From positions 310,001-374,000 of the forward strand of contig CAWAED010000003.1 in assembly GCA_963781105.1 (NCBI GenBank): a stretch of DNA of 64,000 nucleotides, in the 5' to 3' direction. Of the stretch, positions 57,678 to 64,000 are shown in pieces; position 1 is the first letter of the stretch; each line of letters starts with the position of its first letter. Position numbers and translations under genes: made by a program. The notes under the pieces are model-generated. The model was not told the origin of the DNA. It was given only the letters and a program-made list of their open reading frames with translations, and did not search any database. The stretch comes from Palsa-295 sp963781105 (GTDB lineage Bacteria; Acidobacteriota; Terriglobia; Acidiferrales; UBA7541).

Positions 57678-58919
57678 ATGCTTCACGCCACCGAAGTAAT
57701 CGGCGCCGCCGCCTACGATTCAGTCGGCAACTACGTAGGCCGCGTCAAAGAAATGTTCATCGAACCCGCCGACCAACCCAATCGCGTCGCGAAACTCCTC
57801 CTCGGCCGCGGCCAATACCGCCCCCTGCTCGCCCGCTACGACCAAATCCGCTCGGTCGCTCCCGGCAAAATCAATCTCACCACCGACGAATCCGCGCTCG
57901 AACTCTACCATCCCAACGAAGCCTGGCTAGCCGTAGGCAAAGATCTCCTCGACCAGCAAATCATCGACACCAACGGCCGCAAAGTAGTCCGCGTAAACGA
58001 TATTGACCTCGCCGACCAGCGCACCAACGGCAACACCGAGCTGCGTATCACCCAAGTGGACGTCGGCCTGCCCGGCGCAGTCCGCCGCCTGCTGCAAGGC
58101 ATCGTCCCGCCCATGGCCATTCGTCGCATCCAGAAAAAATTGCCGCCGCGCAAAATTCTCTGGGAATTCGTCAATCTCATCGAACCCGACCCGCTCCGCC
58201 GCGTGAAGCTGCGCATGACCAGCGAAAAGCTCGCCGCGCTGCACCCCGCGGACCTCGCCGACATCATGGAAGAGCTTTCCCCCGACGAGCGCCAGGGCAT
58301 CATCTCTTCCCTCGACGAAGAATCGGCCGCCGAGACCATCACCGAACTCGATAAGCGCCTGCAAACCCAAGTCGTCGAAAAACTCGATCCCGAACGCGCC
58401 GCGGACATCATCGAAGAAATGAGTCCCGACGCCGCCGCCGACCTCCTCGCCAGCCTCGACTCCGAAACCAGCCAGGAAGTTCTCGGCGAAATGGAACACC
58501 GCGAAGCCCACGACGTCGAAGTGCTTCTCAAATTCGAGCAAAATACCGCCGGCGGTATGATGAACACCGAAATCGTAGTCGTCGGCGAAGAAGCCACGCG
58601 CGGCGAAGTGGTTGACTACATCCGCTTCCACGAAATCTCACCCGATCAGCTCGACAATGTAATCCTGATCAATAAAGATGCCGCGCTCTCCGGCACCGTC
58701 CCCATCGCGCGCCTCCTGCTCTCCTCCTCGGACCAGCGCATGTCCGAAATGGCCTTCGAGCCTCTGCTATCGGTAACGCCCAGCGCGCACGACAAAGAAG
58801 TCTTTGAAATTTTCGACAAATATAATTTGCGAGGCCTAACAGTAGTAGACGGAGAAAATCATCCAATCGGCACCATAACAGTAGACGACGTAGTAAGCCG
58901 CATGCGCGCCAAGCTGTAG
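57678..58919 (+). CDS. soluble PRC-barrel / MgtE_N / CBS-domain protein
   Basis: A 413-residue protein: two PRC-barrel-like domains (about 1-75 and 80-150), an MgtE intracellular N-domain of helical repeats (about 170-280; LHPADLADIMEELSPDERQGIISSLDEE, LDPERAADIIEEMSPDAAADLLASLD), and a CBS pair (about 283-413) starting EQNTAGGMMNTE. It lacks the membrane domain of the MgtE Mg2+ channel, so it is a sensor or regulator rather than a transporter. ATG 57678 has AAAGGAG upstream. An NRAMP-like transporter gene follows, its most likely partner. In MgtE these domains bind Mg2+ to gate the pore. Confidence 0.88.
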   Translation: MLHATEVIGAAAYDSVGNYVGRVKEMFIEPADQPNRVAKLLLGRGQYRPLLARYDQIRSVAPGKINLTTDESALELYHPNEAWLAVGKDLLDQQIIDTNGRKVVRVNDIDLADQRTNGNTELRITQVDVGLPGAVRRLLQGIVPPMAIRRIQKKLPPRKILWEFVNLIEPDPLRRVKLRMTSEKLAALHPADLADIMEELSPDERQGIISSLDEESAAETITELDKRLQTQVVEKLDPERAADIIEEMSPDAAADLLASLDSETSQEVLGEMEHREAHDVEVLLKFEQNTAGGMMNTEIVVVGEEATRGEVVDYIRFHEISPDQLDNVILINKDAALSGTVPIARLLLSSSDQRMSEMAFEPLLSVTPSAHDKEVFEIFDKYNLRGLTVVDGENHPIGTITVDDVVSRMRAKL

Positions 58920-58927
58920 CCCGGAGC

Positions 58928-58944
58928 GCCGGCGTCTCGCCGGC
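58928..58944. repeat. GCCGGCG/CGCCGGC hairpin
   Basis: GCCGGCGTCTCGCCGGC, 7-bp stem and TCT loop; a degenerate copy lies at 30523. Just upstream of a family B element. Confidence 0.7.
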
Positions 58945-58965
58945 TCTTCGCAGTTGCCGTTGATT

Positions 58966-59046
58966 TTGTAGCGGCGGTCTTCAGACCGCCAGCAGTTGAA
59001 TTTGATCGCCGAGCGCGAGAGGGAAGGGCGGGACTTCAGTCCCGCC
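58966..59046. repeat. two family B hairpins in tandem
   Basis: GGCGGTCTTCAGACCGCC (58973-58990) and GGCGGGACTTCAGTCCCGCC (59027-59046), separated by TTTGATCGCC and GAGCGCGAGAGG, which also follows the copy at 30554 in similar form. Confidence 0.82.
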
Positions 59047-59133
59047 GTGAATTGCGCTTCTTTCTTGGGACTTTAGCCCCTGAAGCACGACTTTGGCTCT
59101 CGCGTCAAATTTTTAGTGTCGCAGAATGCTCGT

Positions 59134-59167
59134 TGTCGTCCCGACCGAAGGGAGGGATCTCTCTTCG
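59134..59167. repeat. interspersed repeat family A, short form before the NRAMP-like gene
   Basis: GTCGTCCCGACCGAAGGGAGG then GATCTCTCTTCG, nearly the same as the copy at 7789. It ends 22 bases before the ATG at 59190. Confidence 0.8.
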
Positions 59168-59189
59168 CGCTGTCAGCGTCGAACGCACA

Positions 59190-60539
59190 ATGTCCGACCA
59201 ACCCGCCAACCCGCCCACCACCCTAGCTACCTGGAAATCCCGTGGCTCAAACTTTATGCGCCGCACCCGCATGACCCGCCGTCGCCTAGCGGTCCTGCTC
59301 GCCGTAGTCGGCCCCGGCCTAATCACCTCCAACGTAGACAACGACGCCGGCGGCATCACCACCTACACCACCTCCGGCGCGCAATTCGGCTACACCATGC
59401 TCTGGTCCCTCATCCCCATGACCATCGCGCTCTACGTCTCCGAAGAAATGTGCGCGCGCATGGGCGTAGTCACCGGCAAAGGCCTCTCCGACCTCATCCG
59501 CGAAGAATTCGGCTTCCGATCCACCTTCTTCGTAATGATCGCCGCCCTGGCCGTGGACCTGGGCAACACCGTCGCCGAATTCGCCGGCGTAGCCGCCTCC
59601 ATGCAAATTTTCGGCATCAGCAAATATATTTCTGTGCCGCTCGCCGGAATCGCCGTCTGGCTTCTGGTAGTGAAGGGAAGTTACCGCCAAGTCGAAAAAA
59701 TATTCCTGGTAGCCTGTGGCTTTTATCTCACCTACGTATTCTCGGCATTCCTCGCCAAACCCGACTGGCTCCTGGCCGCCAAAGAAACCGTAAGGCCCAC
59801 CATCCATTTCAGCACCAGCTATCTCCTGATGCTCACTGCGCTAGTCGGCACCACCATCGCGCCCTGGCAATTTTTCTATCTGCAAGCCGGCTTCGTCGAA
59901 AAGCGCGTCGGCCCCAAACAATACAAGCACGCCCGCCTCGACGTCTTAGTCGGCAGCATCTCCTGCATGGCCATCGTTTTCTTCATCATCGTCTGCTGCG
60001 CCGCCACCCTAAATAAAAATGGTATGACCAATATCTCCGACGCCGCCCAAGCCGCCGCAGCGCTAGCCCCGCTGGCAGGGAAGTGGGCCGCCTACCTCTT
60101 CGCCTTCGGCCTGCTCAATGCCTCGCTCTTCGCCGCCTCCATCCTTCCGCTCTCCACCGCACACGTAATCTGCGAAGGCCTCGGCTTCGAAGCCGGCCTC
60201 GATCGCAAACTCAACGAAGCCCCCGCCTTCTACGGCCTCTACACCGGCCTAATCGTAGCCGGCGCCGGAATCATCTTGATCCCCAAAGCCCCCCTCTTCA
60301 AAATCCTCGTCCTTTCGCAAGTAGCCAACGGCGTCTGGCTCCCGGTAGTCCTAATCTTCGTCCTGCTCCTAATCAATCGCCGCGACCTAATGGGCGACCA
60401 CACCAACACCTGGGCCTTCAACCTGGTAGCCTGGTCTGTAAGCATCATCATGATCATCCTCACCCTGGTCCTAGTCTACGCAAGCATCTTCGAACCAGGC
60501 AGCGCCGGCCTAGGCGCCACCCTAATCCACTCCCCGTGA
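59190..60539 (+). CDS. divergent NRAMP/SLC11-family divalent metal transporter
   Basis: A 449-residue membrane protein with about 11 helices. Helix 1 has GPGLITSNVDNDAGG: where standard NRAMP has Asp-Pro-Gly-Asn it has DAGG (52-55). Helix 6 has GTTIAPWQFFYLQ: the usual Met-Pro-His is Ala-Pro-Trp (224-226), so the metal-binding Met is lost. Loss of this Met is a hallmark of NRAMP-related Mg2+ transporters. ATG 59190 is chosen; the open frame upstream passes through a family A repeat. Together with the preceding CBS protein it may handle Mg2+ or a related ion. Substrate is inferred. Confidence 0.87.
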   Translation: MSDQPANPPTTLATWKSRGSNFMRRTRMTRRRLAVLLAVVGPGLITSNVDNDAGGITTYTTSGAQFGYTMLWSLIPMTIALYVSEEMCARMGVVTGKGLSDLIREEFGFRSTFFVMIAALAVDLGNTVAEFAGVAASMQIFGISKYISVPLAGIAVWLLVVKGSYRQVEKIFLVACGFYLTYVFSAFLAKPDWLLAAKETVRPTIHFSTSYLLMLTALVGTTIAPWQFFYLQAGFVEKRVGPKQYKHARLDVLVGSISCMAIVFFIIVCCAATLNKNGMTNISDAAQAAAALAPLAGKWAAYLFAFGLLNASLFAASILPLSTAHVICEGLGFEAGLDRKLNEAPAFYGLYTGLIVAGAGIILIPKAPLFKILVLSQVANGVWLPVVLIFVLLLINRRDLMGDHTNTWAFNLVAWSVSIIMIILTLVLVYASIFEPGSAGLGATLIHSP

Positions 60540-60556
60540 CGAATTCGCTTCTGAAT

Positions 60557-60585
60557 TTGTAGCGGCGCACTTCAGTGCGCCATTG
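60557..60585. repeat. family B hairpin
   Basis: TTTGTAGC then GGCGCACTTCAGTGCGCC (60564-60581), between convergent genes. Confidence 0.8.
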
Positions 60586-60654
60586 GTGTCGCGCCACGAA
60601 TCACGGATTTTGGGTGGAGCCGAGGACCGAGCGTCCTGCAAATTTTTCGCTGCC

Positions 60655-60993
60655 TTAATGTGACGTAATGGCAAGCCAGAGCGGGTAGCCGATCACAGAG
60701 ATGGCGGTTGCGATTAGGAAGGTGGCAAATAATGGGCGTTTGCAACTTTTCGGAAATCTTCGGGCATGCTCATTCCAAGCACGTTTTATGGCTCGGTCGC
60801 GCTTGCGCCATGTATAGAAGCCCCCTGCTCCAACCGAATAATTACGAAGTAAAGTCTGATGCTCTGCGTCCAGAAATGGAAACGCCTCGCGGACAACCAA
60901 GACAAAGGTCAGAATCGTCAGAACAAACAAAGCCAGGCTGATGCAAGCAAAAAGAGCTTCCACGCTGCGATTGTAATGGCAAATCGAAAGCAA
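60655..60993 (-). CDS. small hypothetical membrane protein
   Basis: A 112-residue protein with two membrane helices (about residues 13-35 and 88-110) and a basic central region (YTWRKRDRAIKRAWNEHARRFPKSCKRP). Not recognised. The region is more AT-rich than its surroundings. Lone minus-strand gene between the NRAMP-like gene and uppS. Confidence 0.55.
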   Translation of the reverse strand: MLSICHYNRSVEALFACISLALFVLTILTFVLVVREAFPFLDAEHQTLLRNYSVGAGGFYTWRKRDRAIKRAWNEHARRFPKSCKRPLFATFLIATAISVIGYPLWLAITSH

Positions 60994-61020
60994 GTGCTCG
61001 CGATTCTGTCACCATTTTTC

Positions 61021-61041
61021 GCGTCGACTCCTGGTCGACGC
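61021..61041. repeat. hairpin GCGTCGAC/GTCGACGC in divergent spacer
   Basis: Perfect 8-bp stem with TCCTG loop in the 146-base space before uppS. Single copy in the window; could be an operator or another hairpin repeat. Confidence 0.5.
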
Positions 61042-61100
61042 CGTTATCAAAGCTTGCCCGCTACCCCAGCCCTCGTTCACTTGCTTGCCATCACCCCCTA

Positions 61101-61109
61101 TGCTAGCTT
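61101..61109 (+). promoter_or_regulatory. extended -10 promoter candidate for uppS-cdsA
   Basis: TGCTAGCTT, with TTGCTT 17 bases upstream of the hexamer; 31 bases before the uppS start. Confidence 0.35.
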
Positions 61110-61139
61110 TCCTCACTGTCTGTCCTCGAGCGTAACTGA

Positions 61140-61967
61140 GTGAAAGCCAGCGAACTTCTCAAAGCCGCCAACCGCGAAGAAGCGGAGCTTCTCGATAAAC
61201 TTGATCTCCAACGCCTCCCCGAGCACCTAGCCGTCATCATGGACGGCAACGGCCGCTGGGCGCAGCGGCGCCACCTCCCGCGCGTCGCAGGACACCGCGC
61301 CGGAGTAAAAGCCGCGCGCGAAATCATCGAATCCTGCGCCCGCCTCCAGCTCCCGTGCCTCACTCTCTACGCCTTCTCGCTAGAAAATTGGCGCCGTCCG
61401 CAAGCCGAAGTGGATTTCCTGATGCGTCTCCTCCGCGAATATCTGAAACGCGAACTCCCCACCATCCACAAAAATAATATTCGCCTCCTCATCATCGGCC
61501 GCTCCGAACAACTCCCCGAAGCCATCCGCAAAGACATCCAGAGCGCCATGAGCGTGACCGCCAAGAACACCGGCATGAAATTAGTCGTAGCGCTCAATTA
61601 CGGCGGCCGCGCCGAATTGGTAGACGCTTTCAACGCGTTACTCCAGCAAGTCCGCGCCAACGGCATGGCCGCCTTCCAAGCCGACGAACAAACCATCTCC
61701 GAGCATCTCTACACCGCCGGCCTCCCCGATCCCGACTTGCTCATCCGCACCAGCGGCGAAATGCGCGTCAGCAATTTTCTGCTCTGGCAAATCGCCTACG
61801 CCGAAATCTACGTCACCGAAACTCTCTGGCCGGATTTTTCCCGCGCGAAGCTTCTCGAAGCCCTCGTTGATTTTCAAAAACGCGAACGGCGCTACGGCGG
61901 TCTCGGCACCGCGCGCGAACGGGCCAGGGGACTAGCCGCCGCATCCGGCAAATCAGGCCGGGGCTGA
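61140..61967 (+). CDS. uppS: isoprenyl transferase (undecaprenyl diphosphate synthase)
   Basis: A 275-residue cis-prenyltransferase making the C55 carrier lipid for peptidoglycan and lipopolysaccharide. HLAVIMDGNGRWAQRRHLPRVAGHRAGV carries the catalytic Asp and diphosphate-binding residues; YAFSLENWRRP, LVVALNYGGRAELVDA, DPDLLIRTSGEMRVSNFLLWQIAYAEIYV are all conserved. Start GTG 61140. cdsA follows 6 bases after the stop, the standard pairing. Confidence 0.96.
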   Translation: MKASELLKAANREEAELLDKLDLQRLPEHLAVIMDGNGRWAQRRHLPRVAGHRAGVKAAREIIESCARLQLPCLTLYAFSLENWRRPQAEVDFLMRLLREYLKRELPTIHKNNIRLLIIGRSEQLPEAIRKDIQSAMSVTAKNTGMKLVVALNYGGRAELVDAFNALLQQVRANGMAAFQADEQTISEHLYTAGLPDPDLLIRTSGEMRVSNFLLWQIAYAEIYVTETLWPDFSRAKLLEALVDFQKRERRYGGLGTARERARGLAAASGKSGRG

Positions 61968-61973
61968 CGCCGC

Positions 61974-62834
61974 ATGCTCCTGCGCATCGCCACGGCCGCC
62001 GTCCTGATTCCCATCGTAGTCGCGCTGGTCTGGTGGAGTCCGCCTGCTGTCGTAGCAGCTCTCGCCGCAATCGTCGCGATTCTCGCTCTGCTCGAATTCT
62101 TCGATCTCGGCGATCGTATCGGCCTGCGCGGCTTCAAAAAGTGGACCTACTTTTGCACCGCGCTGATTTTCTACGCGCAATATTCCGCCGGCTTCCTCAT
62201 GAAGCATTCTTTCTCGGAAGGCATCTCCATCGTCCACGACGCAGCCGGCGGCGCGCTCTCCATCGAAGCCGCGCTCCTCATCTTCATCTTCGGATGCGTC
62301 ACGCTGGGTCTCTTCACCCGCCGCCCGCTGCACGAAGTCCTCCCAGCCCTCGCCATCAGCTCGGCAGCGATATTTTTCGTCTCGCTGCCGTTCAGCTACG
62401 TCGTGCGCTTAAATGAAATTGAACAAGTGGGCAGGCAACTGGTCATCTTTACGCTAGTTCTCGTCTGGGCGGGAGACATGCTCGCCTATTTCGTAGGCAA
62501 AGGCCTCGGACGCGTCCCAATGGCCCCAGCCCTAAGCCCCAAAAAAACCTGGGAAGGCGCGGTAGGCAACGTAGTCGCCTCACTGCTAGTAGCCGTAGTA
62601 TTCGCCCGCTGGATGCAAATGGAAGCAACAATCCCGTTAATCATCGCCGCCGTAGCGAATATCGCTGGACAAGCCGGCGACCTAATCGAATCCGCCTACA
62701 AACGCGGCGCCGCCGTAAAAGATTCCGGCGCCCTACTCCCAGGCCACGGCGGCATGCTAGATCGTATTGACAGCCTGATCCTAGCAGCCCCTGTAGTCTG
62801 GGTGCTCTATCAATGGCTGGCCCCACCGAGGTAG
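61974..62834 (+). CDS. cdsA: phosphatidate cytidylyltransferase CdsA
   Basis: A 286-residue membrane enzyme forming CDP-diacylglycerol. About eight helices; the C-terminal signature S-x8-R-x2-K-R-x4-K-D-x5-P-G-H-G-G-x2-D-R-x-D is present as ESAYKRGAAVKDSGALLPGHGGMLDRID, and GDMLAYFVGKGLGRVPMAPALSPKKTWEGAVG is typical. Follows uppS by 6 bases. Confidence 0.95.
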   Translation: MLLRIATAAVLIPIVVALVWWSPPAVVAALAAIVAILALLEFFDLGDRIGLRGFKKWTYFCTALIFYAQYSAGFLMKHSFSEGISIVHDAAGGALSIEAALLIFIFGCVTLGLFTRRPLHEVLPALAISSAAIFFVSLPFSYVVRLNEIEQVGRQLVIFTLVLVWAGDMLAYFVGKGLGRVPMAPALSPKKTWEGAVGNVVASLLVAVVFARWMQMEATIPLIIAAVANIAGQAGDLIESAYKRGAAVKDSGALLPGHGGMLDRIDSLILAAPVVWVLYQWLAPPR

Positions 62835-62853
62835 CGCCACTCCGCAGTTAAGC

Positions 62854-62885
62854 CGTCATCCTGAGCGCAGCGAAGGATCTCTCCT
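62854..62885. repeat. interspersed repeat family A, short form
   Basis: GTCATCCTGAGCGCAGCGAAGGATCT then CTCC, after cdsA. Confidence 0.8.
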
Positions 62886-63008
62886 AGCAGTTAATGCTGC
62901 CAACGCGACAATTCGTGCGCCCCCCGCAATTCCACGACGCCTGAGCCCCTTGACGCACGCGAAGCGAGCGACGGCATAAATTTCGGCTCAGCACAAAAGT
63001 AAAGCGAG

Positions 63009-63041
63009 TGTCATCCCGAGCGCAGCGAGGGATCTGCTTTT
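63009..63041. repeat. interspersed repeat family A, short form
   Basis: Same core as the copies at 21479 and 41655, ending GATCTGCTTTT; 31 bases from the stop of the DUF202-DUF302 gene. Confidence 0.85.
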
Positions 63042-63072
63042 CGCTAGTCCCTCGACCCACACCGCGTCCACC

Positions 63073-63933
63073 TCATTTCCCCGCATTCGTGGCCAACGCA
63101 TCCACCACCGCCAAATTCCCCATCAAATCCGCCGGAAAACCATGCCGCCGCTGCAAATACTCTGCCGAATTATAAGAAAGTGTCACCTTCCCGCCCTCAT
63201 CCTCGGCCACCAAAATCTTCAAAGGCAAATCAATCGCCACACTCGGCGCCGCCAACATCAAAGGCGTCCCCGCCTTAGGGTTCCCAAAAATCACTAATTT
63301 CGTAGCCGGCATCTTCAACCCCGCATTCGCCGCCTCTCCACTATGATCCACCACCACGAAAATCTTCACTCCCTTTGATTCCAGCATCGCCTTCAATTTC
63401 GCCACAGTCTCATCCACCGAATGAATGCTAGGCCGGCTAACAATCCCGTTATCCACATTCGCGCTCATCGTCTTCTCCTCGATGATTCCAGAATTCACAC
63501 CTTCCGGGCCCCGCACCAAAGTCACATAAAACGCCAACGCCACGCCAATCGCCGCCAAAACCAAAGCCACCGCAATCGCCAGCGACGAAGCACTCTTATA
63601 ACTCGCCCCGCCGCGATTCATCGCCCGCACCAATCGCACATGCGCCCAGGTCGAAAATACATTCACAATGACGCCGATAGCAATCAACGCCGTCCCAAAA
63701 AATAGCGACAGCCACGACGAGTGCCGCGGAATATTCGCCTGCGCAAACTGAAACTCCTGCAAAAACAATCCGAACCGCGCCACCACGAATCCAAACCCCA
63801 TCAACGCAATCCCAGTGCGTATCCAAGCCAGAAACGTCCGCTCCGCCGCCAAATAATCGCTAGGCCCAAAATGTAGTTCGCCAACACCTGTTCCAGCTGC
63901 CGTCTCGCTACGTTGCACTGAATTCATCGCCAC
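63073..63933 (-). CDS. DUF202 (YidH-like) - DUF302 fusion protein
   Basis: A 286-residue protein joining two domains. Residues 20-145 form a DUF202-like membrane unit (YLAAERTFLAWIRTGIALMGFGFVVARFG, then two more helices). Residues 160-286 are a soluble DUF302-like domain (SIHSVDETVAKLKAMLESKGVKIFVVVDHSGEAANAGLKMPATKLVIFGNPKAGTPLM and LVAEDEGGKVTLSYN). The two are usually separate proteins; DUF302 binds small ligands or acts in stress, with unclear role. No neighbour clue. ATG at 63933. Confidence 0.85.
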   Translation of the reverse strand: MAMNSVQRSETAAGTGVGELHFGPSDYLAAERTFLAWIRTGIALMGFGFVVARFGLFLQEFQFAQANIPRHSSWLSLFFGTALIAIGVIVNVFSTWAHVRLVRAMNRGGASYKSASSLAIAVALVLAAIGVALAFYVTLVRGPEGVNSGIIEEKTMSANVDNGIVSRPSIHSVDETVAKLKAMLESKGVKIFVVVDHSGEAANAGLKMPATKLVIFGNPKAGTPLMLAAPSVAIDLPLKILVAEDEGGKVTLSYNSAEYLQRRHGFPADLMGNLAVVDALATNAGK

Positions 63934-63946
63934 TCCTAAGTTAACC

Positions 63947-64000
63947 CGTCATCCTGCCCGCCCTGAAAACGGAAGGGAGCGCACCACGCTGGTCGCGGCC
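63947..64000. repeat. interspersed repeat family A, long form, cut by window end
   Basis: GTCATCCTGCCCGCCCTGAA then AACGGAAGGGAGCGCACCAC; the right half (AGCGAGGGATCT) is not seen before the sequence stops. Confidence 0.6.

Noticed and set aside
1..64000. tRNA, rRNA, CRISPR array, insertion sequence, prophage or anti-phage island
   Set aside because: No T-loop-like GGTTCGAATCC with cloverleaf, no regularly spaced repeats with spacers, and no transposase, integrase or phage gene was seen. XerD is the housekeeping type.

Overview
This 64 kb window is bacterial chromosome with moderately high GC, densely packed with housekeeping genes. The gene content points to a diderm, aerobic or respiring bacterium: lpxD and murJ, a full System I cytochrome c maturation (ccm) operon, a menaquinol-type cytochrome bc complex, and heme A synthesis. 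Together with Carboxypeptidase-regulatory-like (CarbReg) secreted proteins, a multiheme cytochrome and short interspersed hairpin repeats, this most resembles Acidobacteriota (Terriglobia-like). That placement is inference from recall; I ran no search. I saw no rRNA, tRNA, CRISPR array, IS element, prophage or origin.

Layout. 1-13.5 kb: truncated M61 peptidase, plsC, lpxD (-), murJ, xerD, cca, dnaE, accA and a vapBC-type toxin-antitoxin pair (-). 13.7-15.5 kb: a small membrane protein, a 2Fe-2S ferredoxin-like protein and a CxxC protein. 15.6-24.1 kb: an operon ccmE-ccmF-ccmH-ccmI-like-CarbReg protein-ccmA-ccmB-ccmC-ccmD-hemH. The CcmE is the Cys (CXXXY) variant. 24.2-30.5 kb: a strong promoter, then Rieske protein, cytochrome b N-domain, cytochrome b C-domain and a 1088-residue cytochrome c with eight CxxCH motifs. 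30.7-35 kb: a cupredoxin-like lipoprotein, ctaA, ctaB, a small membrane protein and a HEAT-repeat protein. The 15.6-35 kb block therefore makes heme c proteins, makes the complex that uses them, and makes heme A for a terminal oxidase encoded elsewhere.

35-50 kb: hypothetical membrane protein, NUDIX hydrolase, LytTR regulator, CarbReg secreted protein, acyl-CoA dehydrogenase, trpS (with an Fe-S-type Cys motif), scpA-scpB, a RluB-like pseudouridine synthase with Glu at the catalytic Asp position, hisC, a CoA-binding protein, a beta-propeller protein (-), rarA (-), a SpoU methyltransferase (-) and tsaC. 50-64 kb: orphan small membrane protein, family-5 solute-binding lipoprotein and anmK (-), mutS (-), a CYTH protein, a structured leader before a soluble PRC/MgtE_N/CBS protein and a divergent NRAMP transporter, an orphan membrane protein (-), uppS-cdsA, and a DUF202-DUF302 fusion (-).

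Two things stand out. First, the intergenic spaces carry several families of short repeats. Family A has the core TCATCCCGAGCGCAGCGAGG followed by GATCT. Family B is a hairpin whose stem sequence changes with full compensation while the TTCA/TTTA loop stays fixed. Second, the MgtE_N/CBS + NRAMP-like pair sits behind a terminator-ended leader and its transporter lacks the canonical metal-site residues, so it is the best candidate here for an uncharacterised metal-homeostasis module.
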